A stretch of DNA of 64,000 bases, taken from the NCBI RefSeq assembly GCF_000004195.4, contig NC_030678.2:96616904-96680903 (forward strand). The letters run 5' to 3'. The notes under the pieces were generated by a model. The model was not told the DNA's origin and made no database searches. It saw only the letters and a list, made by a program, of their open reading frames with translations. Origin of the DNA: Xenopus tropicalis. Lineage: Eukaryota > Chordata > Amphibia > Anura > Pipidae. This document shows positions 1-10,515 of the stretch, piece by piece. The position numbers and the translations under genes were made by a program. The number at the start of each line of letters is the position of its first letter. The first letter of the stretch is position 1.

Positions 1-1302
1 CCCATCCCAACTCCAAGTTCTCTTGCCTGATAATTATACCATGTTATGATTTATGGGTCAGGAAGGCTAGTTCACCTAGGCCCCCCTGTTGCCCAGGCCA
101 GTCCCAGGTCTGCTGTATATGTAGTTACACCACTGGGGAGGCCAGTCCCTTCTAATCCCTTCAAACCAGCCTGTTCCTGCCTGGATTTAAAAAGCTAAAG
201 GAATCATGTTTTACTTGATGATATTTTTATTGAATAGTCTATAGGCTAAAGCTGACACATTCGGTTTTTAATCCCTGCCAGGGCAATTGCCCATCTACCA
301 TAATCAGAATAAGAACCAGGGTAAAACTGCATATTTGCTTACGTTAAAGCATTTGCTCTTCATACAGATAAAAGGAAATAGTCACAACCACAAATGTAGT
401 GAGCAAAGTACAATTTCAGAGGCATTTTGCAATGTAATTTTGGCGTAATTGCAGCTGCATAGGAAGTTTCCCCCACCTCGATTTTGCTTGATGCATGAAA
501 ATGCAATTGTGTGTACAGGTGCTAGTCCAAAGCTGGGATAGCAGGGTCAGTTTATCCTTATAGCAGGCTTCCCCATGGGTCAGGAACTCTGCCGGTGGGT
601 CTCTCTCTCCTCCTCTGGCAGCTCTTGCACCCAAAGCAGGTACTCGGCAGTCAGGAGTCTGTGAGAGGAGACAGAGAGGGCAGTCCTCCACATTCACTTT
701 TTGATGATTTGTGGCCTTATGACCACCAGTGGATGATCCACTGAGCTTGGGATCAAGAAGGCCCTAGTATAGCATAATTGCCCTAGATAAGCCATCGTAT
801 CTAGTGAAGTTGGGGTGCAGGGACCCCATGAACGAGGATTTAGTAATTGCAGGATATCTTTCTTATAGCACGTTCTAGGAACATCAGATAGTCAGCTTTA
901 GTTAGCAAGAGCAGGAGAGATAGCTGGGAGTATTCTTCTTTACAGGCTCTGCTGCCTTAGTTGAAGGGACTGCAGTATTGACAAGGGTATCAGGCATAGT
1001 CTTCCTACCGAACCATGTCTGCTGTATGGGATCCAGACCACTTAAAGTGGAAACTCTAAAGATAAAGATTTGCTTACCAACTACTCTCCACATTGGTGCA
1101 TCACTGCTCTACCTTTACCATCATTTGAACTTGCCATTCTTTTGCTACATCTGCTTGTGAGTATTTATATGTGCAACCCTGCATCTGGATCATTTGTCTT
1201 GGCTAAATTAAACTGTTCCTTCAGTTTTGTTGCAAACAGTTTTCACCTTTACTTAATTACATCTTGCATTGGGAGGTGTAGTTTAAAAACACCCTCCATA
1301 GT
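1..1302. other. No gene recognised
   Basis: This is mixed-composition sequence with only short open frames (under about 95 codons) that resemble no protein family I know. I see no convincing repeat termini or splice structure. It ends where the CR1 tail repeats begin. Confidence 0.5.
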
Positions 1303-2468
1303 ATAGTTACATAGTTACATAGTTACATAGGGTTGAAAAAAGACCAGTGTCCATCAAGTTCAACCCATCCAAGTAAACCCAGCACACCTAACCCACACCT
1401 ACCAATCTATACACTCACATACATAAACTATATATACAACCACTAGTACTAACTGTAGATATTAGTATCACAATAGCCTTGGATATTCTGATTGATCAAG
1501 AACTCATCCAGGCCCCTCTTAAAGGCATTAACAGAATCTGCCATTACCACATCACTAGGAAGGGCATTCCATAACCTCACTGCCCTCACCGTGAAAAACC
1601 ACCTACGCTGCTTCAAATGGAAGCTCCTTTCCTCTAATCTAAAGGGGTGACCTCTGGTGCGTTGATTGTTTTTATGGGAAAAAAGAACATCCCCCAACTG
1701 CCTATAATCCCCTCTAATGTACTTGTACAGAGTAATCATGTCCCCTCGCAAGCGCCTCTTTTCCAGAGAAAACAACCCCAACCTCGACAGTCTCACCTCA
1801 TAGTTTAAATCTTCCATCCCCTTAACCAGTTTAGTTGCACGTCTCTGCACTCTCTCCAGCTCGTTAATATCCCTCTTAAGGACTGGAGCCCAAAACTGCA
1901 CTGCATACTCAAGGTGAGGCCTTACCAGGGACCTATAAAGGGGCAAAATTATGTTCTCATCCCTTGAGTCAATGCCCTTTTTTATACAAGACAGCACTTT
2001 ATTTGCTTTAGTAGCCACAGAATGACACTGCCTGGAATTAGACAACTTGTTATCAACAAAAACCCCTAGATCCTTCTCCATTAAGGAAACCCCCAACACA
2101 CTACCATTCAGTAGATAGTTTGCGTTTATATTATTTCTACCAAAGTGCATAACTTTGCACTTATCAACATTGAACCTCATTTTCCAGTTTGCTGCCCAGT
2201 TATCTAATTTTGTCAAATCGCTCTGCAAAGCGGCAGCATCCTGCATGGAACTTATAGTTTTGCACAATTTTGTGTCATCAGCAAAAATAGAAACAGTACT
2301 GTCTATGCCCACCTCCAGGTCATTAATAAACAAGTTAAAAAGCAAAGGCCCAAGGACTGACCCCTGCGGTACTCCACTAACCACACTGGTCCAATTAGAA
2401 AGTGTTCCATTTACAACCACTCTTTGTACTCTATCCTTCAGCCAGTTCTCTAATAATAACTCCATAAT
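1303..2468 (-). mobile_element. CR1-type LINE, 5'-truncated
   Basis: This non-LTR retrotransposon copy is read on the minus strand. Its 3' end lies at the left and carries about three copies of an 8-bp tail repeat (ATAGTTAC on the plus strand). Short tandem 3' repeats in place of poly(A) are a hallmark of CR1-clade LINEs. Next to the tail is a short 3' UTR that is shared almost base for base with the second copy at 47490-47809. The body is the C-terminal half of the ORF2 reverse transcriptase. The endonuclease and the N-terminal RT motifs are missing, so this is an ordinary 5'-truncated insertion. The long intact frame suggests it is fairly young. Confidence 0.88.
1449..2465 (-). CDS. CR1-type ORF2 reverse transcriptase, C-terminal part
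   Basis: This is a 338-codon frame with no internal stop, ending at the natural ORF2 stop. Visible RT features are a GVPQGS motif at residues 31-36, followed by LGPLLF, and the catalytic FADD box at residues 61-64. After these comes the long LINE C-terminal region with the RPHLEYAVQFW and LERVQRRATKLV blocks. In a full element this protein copies its own RNA onto nicked DNA. Here the endonuclease and the first RT motifs are absent, so it cannot work alone. The annotated start is only an internal methionine at the truncation point, and no promoter is visible. Family assignment is firm; expression is not implied. Confidence 0.85.
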   Translation of the reverse strand: MELLLENWLKDRVQRVVVNGTLSNWTSVVSGVPQGSVLGPLLFNLFINDLEVGIDSTVSIFADDTKLCKTISSMQDAAALQSDLTKLDNWAANWKMRFNVDKCKVMHFGRNNINANYLLNGSVLGVSLMEKDLGVFVDNKLSNSRQCHSVATKANKVLSCIKKGIDSRDENIILPLYRSLVRPHLEYAVQFWAPVLKRDINELERVQRRATKLVKGMEDLNYEVRLSRLGLFSLEKRRLRGDMITLYKYIRGDYRQLGDVLFSHKNNQRTRGHPFRLEERSFHLKQRRWFFTVRAVRLWNALPSDVVMADSVNAFKRGLDEFLINQNIQGYCDTNIYS

Positions 2469-2763
2469 AACTCTTCAACATAGCGAAGGCCTATCCTAAG
2501 AAAGAGAGTCCAATGTACCCCATGCTCTAATCCATCCTAGCTGGACTTGTCTGTATTACAACCAAAAAGGGGTTACAGTGACATCAAAGTCCTAGCAGGG
2601 CCTTAACTCTGATGCATGCTGGGAAATGTAGTCCAGTTAACTACAGTAGCTATATAAACAAAGAAATGCAAGCTTCTTATTGTGAGTTGCTGTTCATATT
2701 TCTTGCTTTAAATTAGGGGTGTTACAATTAATACTTACTATTATATTACTACGCCAGGTCAAC
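2469..2763. other. Unique-looking spacer with a ZNF143-type motif
   Basis: No coding potential is recognised. The stretch holds one match to the ZNF143/THAP11 site at 2614-2632, listed separately, and ends at the TTAA of the next T2 element. Confidence 0.4.
2614..2632 (-). promoter_or_regulatory. ZNF143/THAP11-like (SBS) motif
   Basis: On the minus strand the site reads ACTACATTTCCCAGCATGC. That is close to the known SBS consensus, in which an ACTACA extension precedes a TTCCCAGxATGC core. Such sites usually sit in promoters, but no gene start is evident here, so it could be a chance match or part of an unrecognised repeat. Confidence 0.35.
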
Positions 2764-3648
2764 TTAAAGGAATACTATACCCACAGAATGAATACTTAGG
2801 CTAATGTCCCACGGGGAGACTTAGTTGCTGCGATTTTTAAAAACAAGTCTCTCGTTTTGTCTCTACACAGAGAATATAAATTGCTAGTACCTAAACCAAC
2901 GATGCTACTTCAAATCACTTATGGCTCCAAATTGCTATGAGACCCTTTTTCGATTTTACAAAGAAAGCAGTGTCATTCAAAACTATTGGACTTTCTGAAA
3001 GTAAAACCCACTGAGCAGGAAGTTGCTGTGATTTCCCCATTGCACTGAATGTAATTTCTAATTGTGGGCAGGGAATATGTCACCTGGATTTGTGTGAAAT
3101 ATAATAGCTCCGTTGTTGAAATCTCTAGTGATTTGCTTTTTAAAAATCGCAGCGACTAAATCTTCCCGTGGGACATTAGCCTTAACCAACAGATAGTTAG
3201 ATATATTATGTTAGATAGGTATACAGTATTTATGTATAGTGACCTATATATATATATATATGTATATATCAGTAAATTCTTCCCTTTTACATCCTTTCCC
3301 TTGATCCACCATTTAGTGATGGGCTGTGTGCTCCCTCAGATCACATGACCAGTAATAATGCAGCTCTAATTGTAATAGGAAGTGTGGAAGCAAAAGACAG
3401 AACTCTGTCCATTAATTGGCTGATGTGGCCTAGCATGTATGTGTGCCTTGGCTTGTTTGTGTGCACTGTGAGTCCTATGATCCCAGGAGGCGGTCCTATT
3501 CAGAAGAACCCAATAGCACATACTACTAAAAAAGTATATTTTTATGAAAATGGTTTATTTAGATGAAGCAGGGCTTTACATATGAGGTGATTTATGTAAT
3601 AAATATTTATGGAGACCTACATTGTTTGGGGGTATAGTTTTCCTTTAA
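2764..3648. mobile_element. T2/Kolobok-type MITE with a nested element
   Basis: Both ends carry TTAA followed by inverted termini. The left end reads TTAAAGGAATACTATACCC and the right end, reverse-complemented, reads TTAAAGGAAAACTATACCCC. TTAA targets with TTAAAGG termini define the Xenopus T2 family, which is linked to Kolobok transposases. No transposase frame is present. A Harbinger-like MITE sits inside at 2799-3181, and a short (TA)n run lies near 3247-3262. Confidence 0.8.
2799..3181. mobile_element. Harbinger-like MITE, 3-bp TTA duplication
   Basis: The long terminal inverted repeats start GGCTAATGTCCCACG and end with the reverse complement. They extend about 35-45 bp through AGTTGCTGCGATTTTTAAAA. 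The three bases before (2796-2798) and after (3182-3184) are both TTA, the target duplication expected for PIF/Harbinger elements. The element is 383 bp and non-coding. It lies inside the T2 element, so it inserted later. Confidence 0.75.
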
Positions 3649-4375
3649 AGGCTCCATGACATCTGGTAATATGTTTACATTAAATATATCTGGTAGTGCT
3701 GCAACACACATGACTGCAGTCACCAATGGTTCACACTCTAGAATTAAAAAGTAAATATTTTTTCCCCGATATTGTAAATGTTAAAAAGGTTTTGATGGCG
3801 CAAGTTTTGTGCAACATAAGAAATTCCCCAGAAGGGAATGTGAAACAAAGACCCCCCAAAGCCCATTGAGCTTGAGAAGAGGGAAGAATAGTGGGGTTTC
3901 CTGGAACAAGGACGATAAGAGTGGTGCCTTAGTTCTACTGACGTCCAGATTCATGCACTTATAGAAAATAATGTAGCAATATGGCTTTCTGTTTGTTTTT
4001 AATGGAACCAAAACATTTAAATGAGCTACTGTTTCTTTTTGTGCTTCTTATTTTTAAATGTAAGTACTGTATCCTCTTTTCCCAGCTGAAACATTTTAAA
4101 TTAACTGTAATGAAAAAATATAAATTGTTCTTGTTATGCAATGTAACACTCACAGATAATCCTGTAAAGTATTTCACAGTCACAAAATTATTTTGGTTGG
4201 AAAAAAAACATACAACCCAGCAACTACAAAATGTTTCTAAGCAACTCCCCAGTTATATTATTAATTACAACTTGTCAATAATTTTAAAGCCGTGCGTAAA
4301 TTTGATTTATTTCAGAAGCTGTATCTCTTTATTAACTGCCCTATTACCTGTCTAGCTGCAACCCTGTTTCCAAAA
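3649..4375. other. AT-rich, no gene recognised
   Basis: Overlapping open frames occur on both strands (up to 124 codons), but they are low-complexity, rich in Phe, Leu and Lys codons, and resemble no family I know. I treat them as chance frames. Confidence 0.4.
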
Positions 4376-4840
4376 ATGTGACTAGAAAGAAAATTTTGTC
4401 TGATTTTGTCTGTTGAAGGGGCATGTCCCCAAAACGTTACACGTTTGAATAAACACACAGGGGTTCACCCTGCTTGCAATCAGTTCTGTGTGCCGGATCT
4501 GTCCAATTTCCTTGCTGAAGAGGGTGCTAATCCCTAATACTGTGCACTAGACTGTCTCTACCAGGTTGTGCTGGTGGGTATATTCTTATAAAAAGAGAAT
4601 GCCACAAAAAAGCGAACATATCAAATGCTGAATTTTGTTTTCTGAAAAATATGGTGCAACATATTGGAAAACCCCTGTCCCAATTTTTTTGGAACATATT
4701 GCTTGCATTAACTTAAAAACAAGAAAATATTTTTCAACTTCAGAATCTGTTATCTTTGGTGTACTTGTAATTTAATATAGGGTTTAGCTGATTTGCAAAT
4801 CACCCCATTCTCTTTTACGCGGTGTCCCAACTTTGTAGTA
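4376..4840. repeat. Two dispersed repeat pieces, class unassigned
   Basis: Around 4410-4470 is a block of the type GGGGCATGTCCCCAAAACGTT followed by AATAAA, a pattern I associate with the 3' region of a dispersed vertebrate retroelement. Around 4640-4840 is a second block (CCTGTCCCAATTTTTTTGGAA ending GGTGTCCCAACTTTGTAGTA) resembling the end of a repeat common in fish and amphibians. I recognise the pattern but cannot name either family. Confidence 0.35.
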
Positions 4841-4942
4841 AATGGAAGTGGTAGCCAAAAAATGAGAATGCAAGGAAAGTTGCTGTACCGGCTACACAGA
4901 AACATCTCCCCCAGTGCAATTACGCTCCACAGATTTTGATCA

Positions 4943-5371
4943 TTAAAGGAGAAGTAAAGTCATTTTACTGCCACCAAGAACACTATATTTATTCTGCAGA
5001 AAGCTTTATCATGCCTGAGTAAGAGCCCTAGAAGCTTTCTCTGTTTGTTTAAAATTGCAGCTGCCGTTTAAGCTTGGTCTTTATAGGTTCCTGTTGCAGT
5101 TTAGCTGTTATAGCTCAGATTACACATGGTGGGGGAAGTGAGTTTTATAAATTCTTATGGGAGGGGGGAGCAGGAGAGAACTGGACAGGAATGAAGGATG
5201 TTTTCTGACAGAGGAAGTCAGATACCTAAGAACATGTTTACTAAAAAGGAGACAAGATATTCTGTGTTTCTTTTGATAGAGGACTCAGTGTAGCTTTTCT
5301 CTGAGTGCTTATGGCTGTATTTACATAGTCCTTTCTGATAAAGCTTACTTAGTTTTTACCTTCTGCTTTAA
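4943..5371. mobile_element. T2/Kolobok-type MITE (family A)
   Basis: The element is bounded by TTAA on both sides, with a left end TTAAAGGAGAAGTAAAGTC and a right end that mirrors it loosely. Its left half matches the reverse complement of the right half of the element at 32039-32902. Its right end matches, reverse-complemented, the left ends at 18674 and 32039. It is therefore a second family member in the opposite orientation. It is non-coding. Confidence 0.75.
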
Positions 5372-6276
5372 AGCAATTTAGCAATTTGTAGCTCTTACTG
5401 CCAAGTTTCTAATTTCCACAATGCCTTGTATGTTGTGTGATTAAAAGACCTATAAAGAAGAGGAATCACAAAAGCCAATGTAAAATTCTCAGAACTACTA
5501 TGTTGTTTTTAGTGGTACACATAGTAATGACCATCAGTGCAAAGAATAGCAAGGGTAAGATAGATAATGCTTTTAGAAGCAATTGCAAATTAAGTTTACA
5601 ACCACTGAAATCTTTAATTAACATGAATCAAGCAAAGAGCAGTACTTAAAAAAAGACTATTAAACAATTTTTCCATATGCAATATGCATAGAGGAGCAAG
5701 GATTCAGATGAGTGTTAGTGCTTAGTGCTGCTTAGTACAGGCACCAATTGAAAATGAATGTTTTGGGGTGCTAAAAGCAGTTGAACACATTCTGACAAAA
5801 TAACATGAGTGTCTGTATTGATAATTGCGTACATTTCTTAACATTTTAATTGTACTTTTGGTTTCCCCAGTTCAAATAAATCTGCCCATGTATATTGGAA
5901 AATTAGATAGAAATATTTGTGTTTACAATGCCTAAAAAGGTAAGCCATCATTTTCAAATTATTACGTGAAATGGATAACACACTCTACCCTTGCAGTGAA
6001 CTTCATATTTTTATTGCTCTGACAGTTAATAAATTTTTGTGTTACTGAAATAAAGCCTGCTATCTTCTAATTGAAAAGAATGACGCACTTTGTCCTTGCA
6101 TATTGCTTTACATAATAGGATGACCAAAGAATCCTTTATGCTCTCAGGTTTGGTTACATATAGGAAAACGTGTCATGTAGAGCAGCAAGGATTAAAAGGC
6201 ACTGCAGGGTGTGATAATGTTAGCCTAATATATTTCTATATATAAGCATTACCCTTCATGAGCCTCTTTTTCCTAA
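5372..6276. other. No gene or repeat recognised
   Basis: This is AT-rich sequence with one 70-codon frame of no recognisable family. Nothing else is supported. Confidence 0.4.
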
Positions 6277-6481
6277 GGGGCAGATTTATTAAAATGTAAG
6301 ATTAGAGCTCCCCACAGAGAAACTCACCCACCTTCTATTCATTCCTATGGAATTTTTAGAAGTGTATTTATCAAATTGTGAACTCGAACTTTCACCCACT
6401 GATAAATACACTTCTAAAGATTCCATTGAAATGGATAGAACGTGATAAACACTAATCTCACATTTTGAGAACTCTTCCCCC
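6277..6481. mobile_element. Harbinger-like MITE, TAA duplication
   Basis: This 205-bp imperfect foldback has termini of the GGGGCAGATTTATTAAAATG type and is flanked by TAA at 6274-6276 and 6482-6484. The centre is a long self-complementary stretch around TAGAAGTGTATTTATCA. The same family recurs at 42756-43200 and, as a fragment, near 15900. Confidence 0.65.
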
Positions 6482-6570
6482 TAAATCTTCACAAAGCAAT
6501 GTTCAGTCCTAACTTTTGTTTTCAGGTTGTACACAATTTTGGCAGTTCTCTCTGCACTAATGAAATGTCC

Positions 6571-6780
6571 CCTCTTTCTCCCCCCCCCCCGCAATGCTTA
6601 AAAGTTAAGCGTGGAGGGGGGGCATTGGAAAGGCCACCTCACAGTGTCACACACCCCCATATTGCTCCTGGGATCATGTGTAGTTTGAGTGCGTGAGTGG
6701 GTTTTTGCTGCGGGTGACCTAGTGAGTGGGGGGGTGGAGGCAAATCAGGGTGACTTCTGAAGAGTCCATAGGGGTTATGT
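6571..6780. repeat. C/G-run low-complexity stretch
   Basis: A run of ten or more C at about 6580-6591 and several G runs near 6615-6735 lie between the two Harbinger-like MITEs. No coding signal is recognised. Confidence 0.4.
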
Positions 6781-6795
6781 AATAAAGAACACTAA

Positions 6796-7204
6796 GGGGC
6801 ACATTTACTAATCCACGAACGCTCCGAAGGCATCGGAATGCGTTTTTTTCGTAATGAGCAGTATTTTTGCGACTTTTTTGTCGCTGTCACGACTTTTTCG
6901 TATTTTCCCCGACTTTTCGTCACCTCACCGAAATTTTCGGATTGAACGAAAGAACGTTCGTTGCACAACGAACGTTCTTTCGTGCGCAAGTGCACTGATC
7001 GAGCCCATGCAGACATGCACTGAAGGATCAGAGTGAGAAAGGGTTTCCCTGCGTTTACGATCGTTCAATACGAAAAATTCGCGACTAAAAGTCGTGAAAA
7101 ATACAAAAGAGTCGCGACGGCGACTAAAAAGTTTAGAAATTTTTGTTTCCTATACGAAATTTTGCCGTTCGGGATTCGGATTTGTGGATTAGTAAATGTG
7201 CCCC
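6796..7204. mobile_element. Harbinger-like MITE with central hairpin
   Basis: This 409-bp element is flanked by TAA at 6793-6795 and 7205-7207. Its inverted termini begin GGGGCACATTTACTAATCC. Near the middle is a perfect 16-bp stem with a 4-base loop (CGAAAGAACGTTCGTT, loop GCAC, at about 6947-6982). The segment 6957-7014 matches 53 of 58 bases of the solo LTR interior at 29771-29828. Frames on both strands inside it are by-products of the symmetry. Confidence 0.72.
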
Positions 7205-7207
7205 TAA

Positions 7208-7315
7208 GGGGGAGATTTATTAAGACACGACTGCTCCGAGTGTATTTTCGTCAATTCTTTTGCGCTTGCACGACTTTTTCGTACACCCGCGCAACTTTTT
7301 CGCAAACTTAATGCC
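7208..7315. mobile_element. Partial Harbinger-like MITE
   Basis: A left terminus GGGGGAGATTTATTAAGAC starts immediately after the TAA that ends the previous element. It is followed by repeated ACGACTTTTTCGTACAC-type motifs. No matching right end is visible, so this is a truncated copy inserted at or next to the same target. Confidence 0.45.
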
Positions 7316-8567
7316 TTATATTAGATATAGGGTATGAATTGACACATCTGCTACATAATAAAATGTTATTTTACGAAGCTATTACATGGCAGTGCTCAAA
7401 ATCCTTCCCAGGTGACGTTCTTTAAATAACAGACAAAAGATGCAGCTAGGTTTTTAAACACAGCCCGGTCTTTTCTGTCCTTATAAGCGGACGGGGTATT
7501 AACATACAAGTGATTACTGCAAGATTCTTGCTCTGGAAAAAAAATCCATAAGACATAACATTTCCTTTTTTTCCCCATGATTTAACAGTCTTTCTTCATA
7601 AATAATGCACTTCATAATGCACTACTGCATATTGGAGCCTTTCCAAGGCTTTTCATGATAATAACACTTTAAGTCACCTTAAGCTTCATTTTACACAGGG
7701 CAACTTTCCGGGGTTGGATTGAGGTTACCTAATCATCTGAAAAACTGAGGGACACTTTCAAAAATGTAAAAATGCACTTCCAGTCCTCTGATTGCAAATT
7801 ATAGTATTTAAATGTAATGCAATCAACTGCCAATTTAGCACAGCTCTGCCAAGCTCATTTTTGTATAGGGTGCATGATTTTTTAGGTGGTAACCTTAAAT
7901 GAATCTCAGTGTTGCCTTGCATAAAATATAGCAGACAATAAAAATGTTTTTGTAGTCAGATTTTTAGTATAATAGTGTGATTTGTAAACAGCATACATAT
8001 CCTTTAGTGCTCATTCATCAATCTTACATATCTGAATTGCAAGGTAATGTTGTTTTGATGCCTTGCAATGTTAACAATGTTAAAAGTAAAAAAACATTCT
8101 TGGTGCACTTGCTATTTCACTGAATTCTAGGAGAAAGTTCTACATTGTGGTAAACTACACATAACTTTGCACATAGCACTTCTTTGATTTATGAGCTCTA
8201 AAATGCAAGAAATGAGAATCCTGTTTTTTGTTCCTGCAATTGAAGTTGGAAGCATTAAGTACAGTTTCCTATCACTGAACAAGTCTGTCCTTAATCCCCA
8301 TGTCTGATTCCAGTGTCATATAATGAAGACACTTCATGATTATCACTATATAAAAGATAACAACAAGATGCCTGGCAGTGCTAGGAATCTGTATTCTCAT
8401 TGGTCACTTATTTTGCACTTATAATAAAGATTTTGTGTCAAAAGAATGCTGATTGGTGAATTTTCCTGCATCTATAATTATGTTTTTCAACAACTTCTAT
8501 AACAAAACTAGGGGGCGCAGTGGGACAGTGTTATGATTGGGTTTAGAACCCCTTTAAAATACCACTC
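7316..8567. other. No gene or repeat recognised
   Basis: This is AT-rich sequence with no frame over 60 codons resembling a protein and no clear terminal repeats. Confidence 0.4.
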
Positions 8568-8735
8568 AGATTGTAAGCTCTACGGGGCAGGGACCTCCTT
8601 CCTACTGTGTCTCATACCACATGGCACTTATATATATATATTTATTGTATTTATTTATTATATCACTTGTCCTCCCTGTGTGTAATTGTGTATATTTTAA
8701 GACTGTACAGTTATACATACATACATACATACCAG
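8568..8735 (+). mobile_element. L2 LINE 3' end fragment
   Basis: The sequence TTGTAAGCTCTACGGGGCAG, followed by the CCTCCTTCCTACTGTGTCTC block and an (ATAC)n tail, is the 3' UTR of the L2-type LINE. It matches the reverse complement of 54881-55075, where the same UTR adjoins L2 reverse transcriptase. The piece just before the tail is shorter here, so this copy has lost part of its UTR. Confidence 0.8.
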
Positions 8736-10397
8736 TCCCTATACCCTTGAGCGTTATTCTGAGAGCAGCCACAACCAAGTAGTGACTAGTTACAGGTTAA
8801 CTGCTTTGCTCTCAAGATTAGTCAAACAATAATTGCCTGCAGTAAGGTGATACAGCTTCCCAATTATTTGCACAAGGAACCACCATGTTTAAGAGTGTGT
8901 TAATTCAATACTCTGGTGCATTTTAGAACATATAGCAGACACTCTGGCTTATTAGCATGTAATGTTCATTATTCATTCATCATAAATATACACCCCACTG
9001 TCCAAAAACAGTTGTAATTTTTTTGCATAAAAAGCATAGACCCAGCCAGAGTACTGTTCATTTACTGTATCCCAATTCTTTAACAGCGGAGGAAAATTGA
9101 TGCTTTCAACTTTTCTCTAAAGAAGACTTACTGTATTAGGTGCTTTTCACTGCTGCGGTCTGAGTTTAATTCCAACTTGGCCATGATCTGCAAAGAGTTA
9201 GTATGTTTTCTACCTTTTGAGTAGAGTTTCTGTTTTAATATTTGTTTCTGAAGAGTTAAAGATAATTAATATCTCACTACAATCCCACATGATAAAAAAA
9301 TAATTCCCTTAAATTTCATAACAAGCTAAGCTGCCCACACAGGTGTGACAGATTTTAGCAGCTTTCAGTGATGTTAGCCATGGTCTTACAATTAGTTCAG
9401 CTCATTGCTTATCCTTCACAGGCACAGCAAGGAGACATGACTCATGAATAGAGTTTAAAACAGATAGTGCCCTGAATGTGGGTTATTTTTGCCCTTAGGA
9501 CAGTTGCTTATATGTGGAAATGGAAATGAAACATCTAATTTAACTTAGTGAAATGCAGAATTTTGCAGTGAATCCATATCTGCCACTCTGGTTGTTAAAA
9601 GTTTAGTAAGGCTGCAGTATCCCCTTAATCACTAAGCACTACTTCTCCTCCTCTAACTCACTTGGCTCCCTCTCTTCAGAATTGACTTTGGCTCTCAGTT
9701 ACTGAGCATGCTCAGTTCTTCTCAACTTAGGTTACCAACCATGCACTCAGGTCTAGCAGGTAATGAAGAGATGGCACTGCTGGTTTCCATAGAAACTCTA
9801 GCTCTAGCTGTGCACTCTGCTGGAGAAACACATTTTTTCTCCTAACCTCCTCTCCTGAGCTCAGCTTAACCATTACAGTGCTCAATCCAAGAGGAACTTT
9901 TAATCAAAGTAAATTCTACCTGTGTAAGCCTGCATTCTTCATAGCATGAACTTTACAGTGCGCACATGCTCTTTGCAAATGTAAATATCACTAATGAGGT
10001 CAGAGGGAAAATGGCTGCCTGAAATGTGGTTTACAAAAATGTGATGGTGCTGGAGGGGATATATATAGTACAAATAAGTTGGTGTGGGTGGGGGAGATGT
10101 GCCCAAATTATATACACCTGTCTTGGCAGGTTTCCAGTTCACCTCACTGAGATCCCTCTACTGGAAACCTCAGGGAGATGCTTTTAACCTGAGTCTCTTT
10201 CCAAACTGTGATACCTTCACTTTCAGGCAGTATCACCTGGCAGAGCAACCTCCCATCTATCAATCAAAGGTGCTATACATATGGTCTAAATACCTAGTTC
10301 ACCTGACTTACATTAAAGGGATGAGTCCTTTAGATAACTTTTAGTTACTTAGGCCTTGTTATCCCAAGTTCCCCAGCAGCATTTCCTGTAAAGCTCG
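8736..10397. other. No gene recognised
   Basis: Mostly unique-looking. The part around 9615-9900 (AGTATCCCCTTAA and onwards) resembles a decayed T2-type repeat but lacks a matching second terminus. Short frames on both strands look like chance. Confidence 0.35.
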
Positions 10398-10515
10398 TTG
10401 GAACAGATCCCTCCACTGCTGAAAGCTTTATCATGGCTTCCTATTAAGCAAAGAAGATTTTACAAACTTTTTGTCACGACTTTCATTTCTCTGCACCCGC
10501 TACATCTCTTCCCTT
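10398..10515 (+). pseudogene. Decayed L2 reverse transcriptase fragment
   Basis: The plus-strand translation contains LSWLPIKQRRFYKL followed by TFISLHPLHL. It aligns by eye with the LAWLLVKQRIVYKI and TFKALHPSAPL block of the L2 element at 55170-57377. The frame is short and quickly loses similarity, so this is a fossil fragment at best. An alternative is chance resemblance over about 30 residues. Confidence 0.4.

Noticed and set aside
3981..4355. 124-codon plus-strand frame
   Set aside because: AT-driven Phe/Leu/Lys-rich composition, with overlapping frames on the other strand and no known family.
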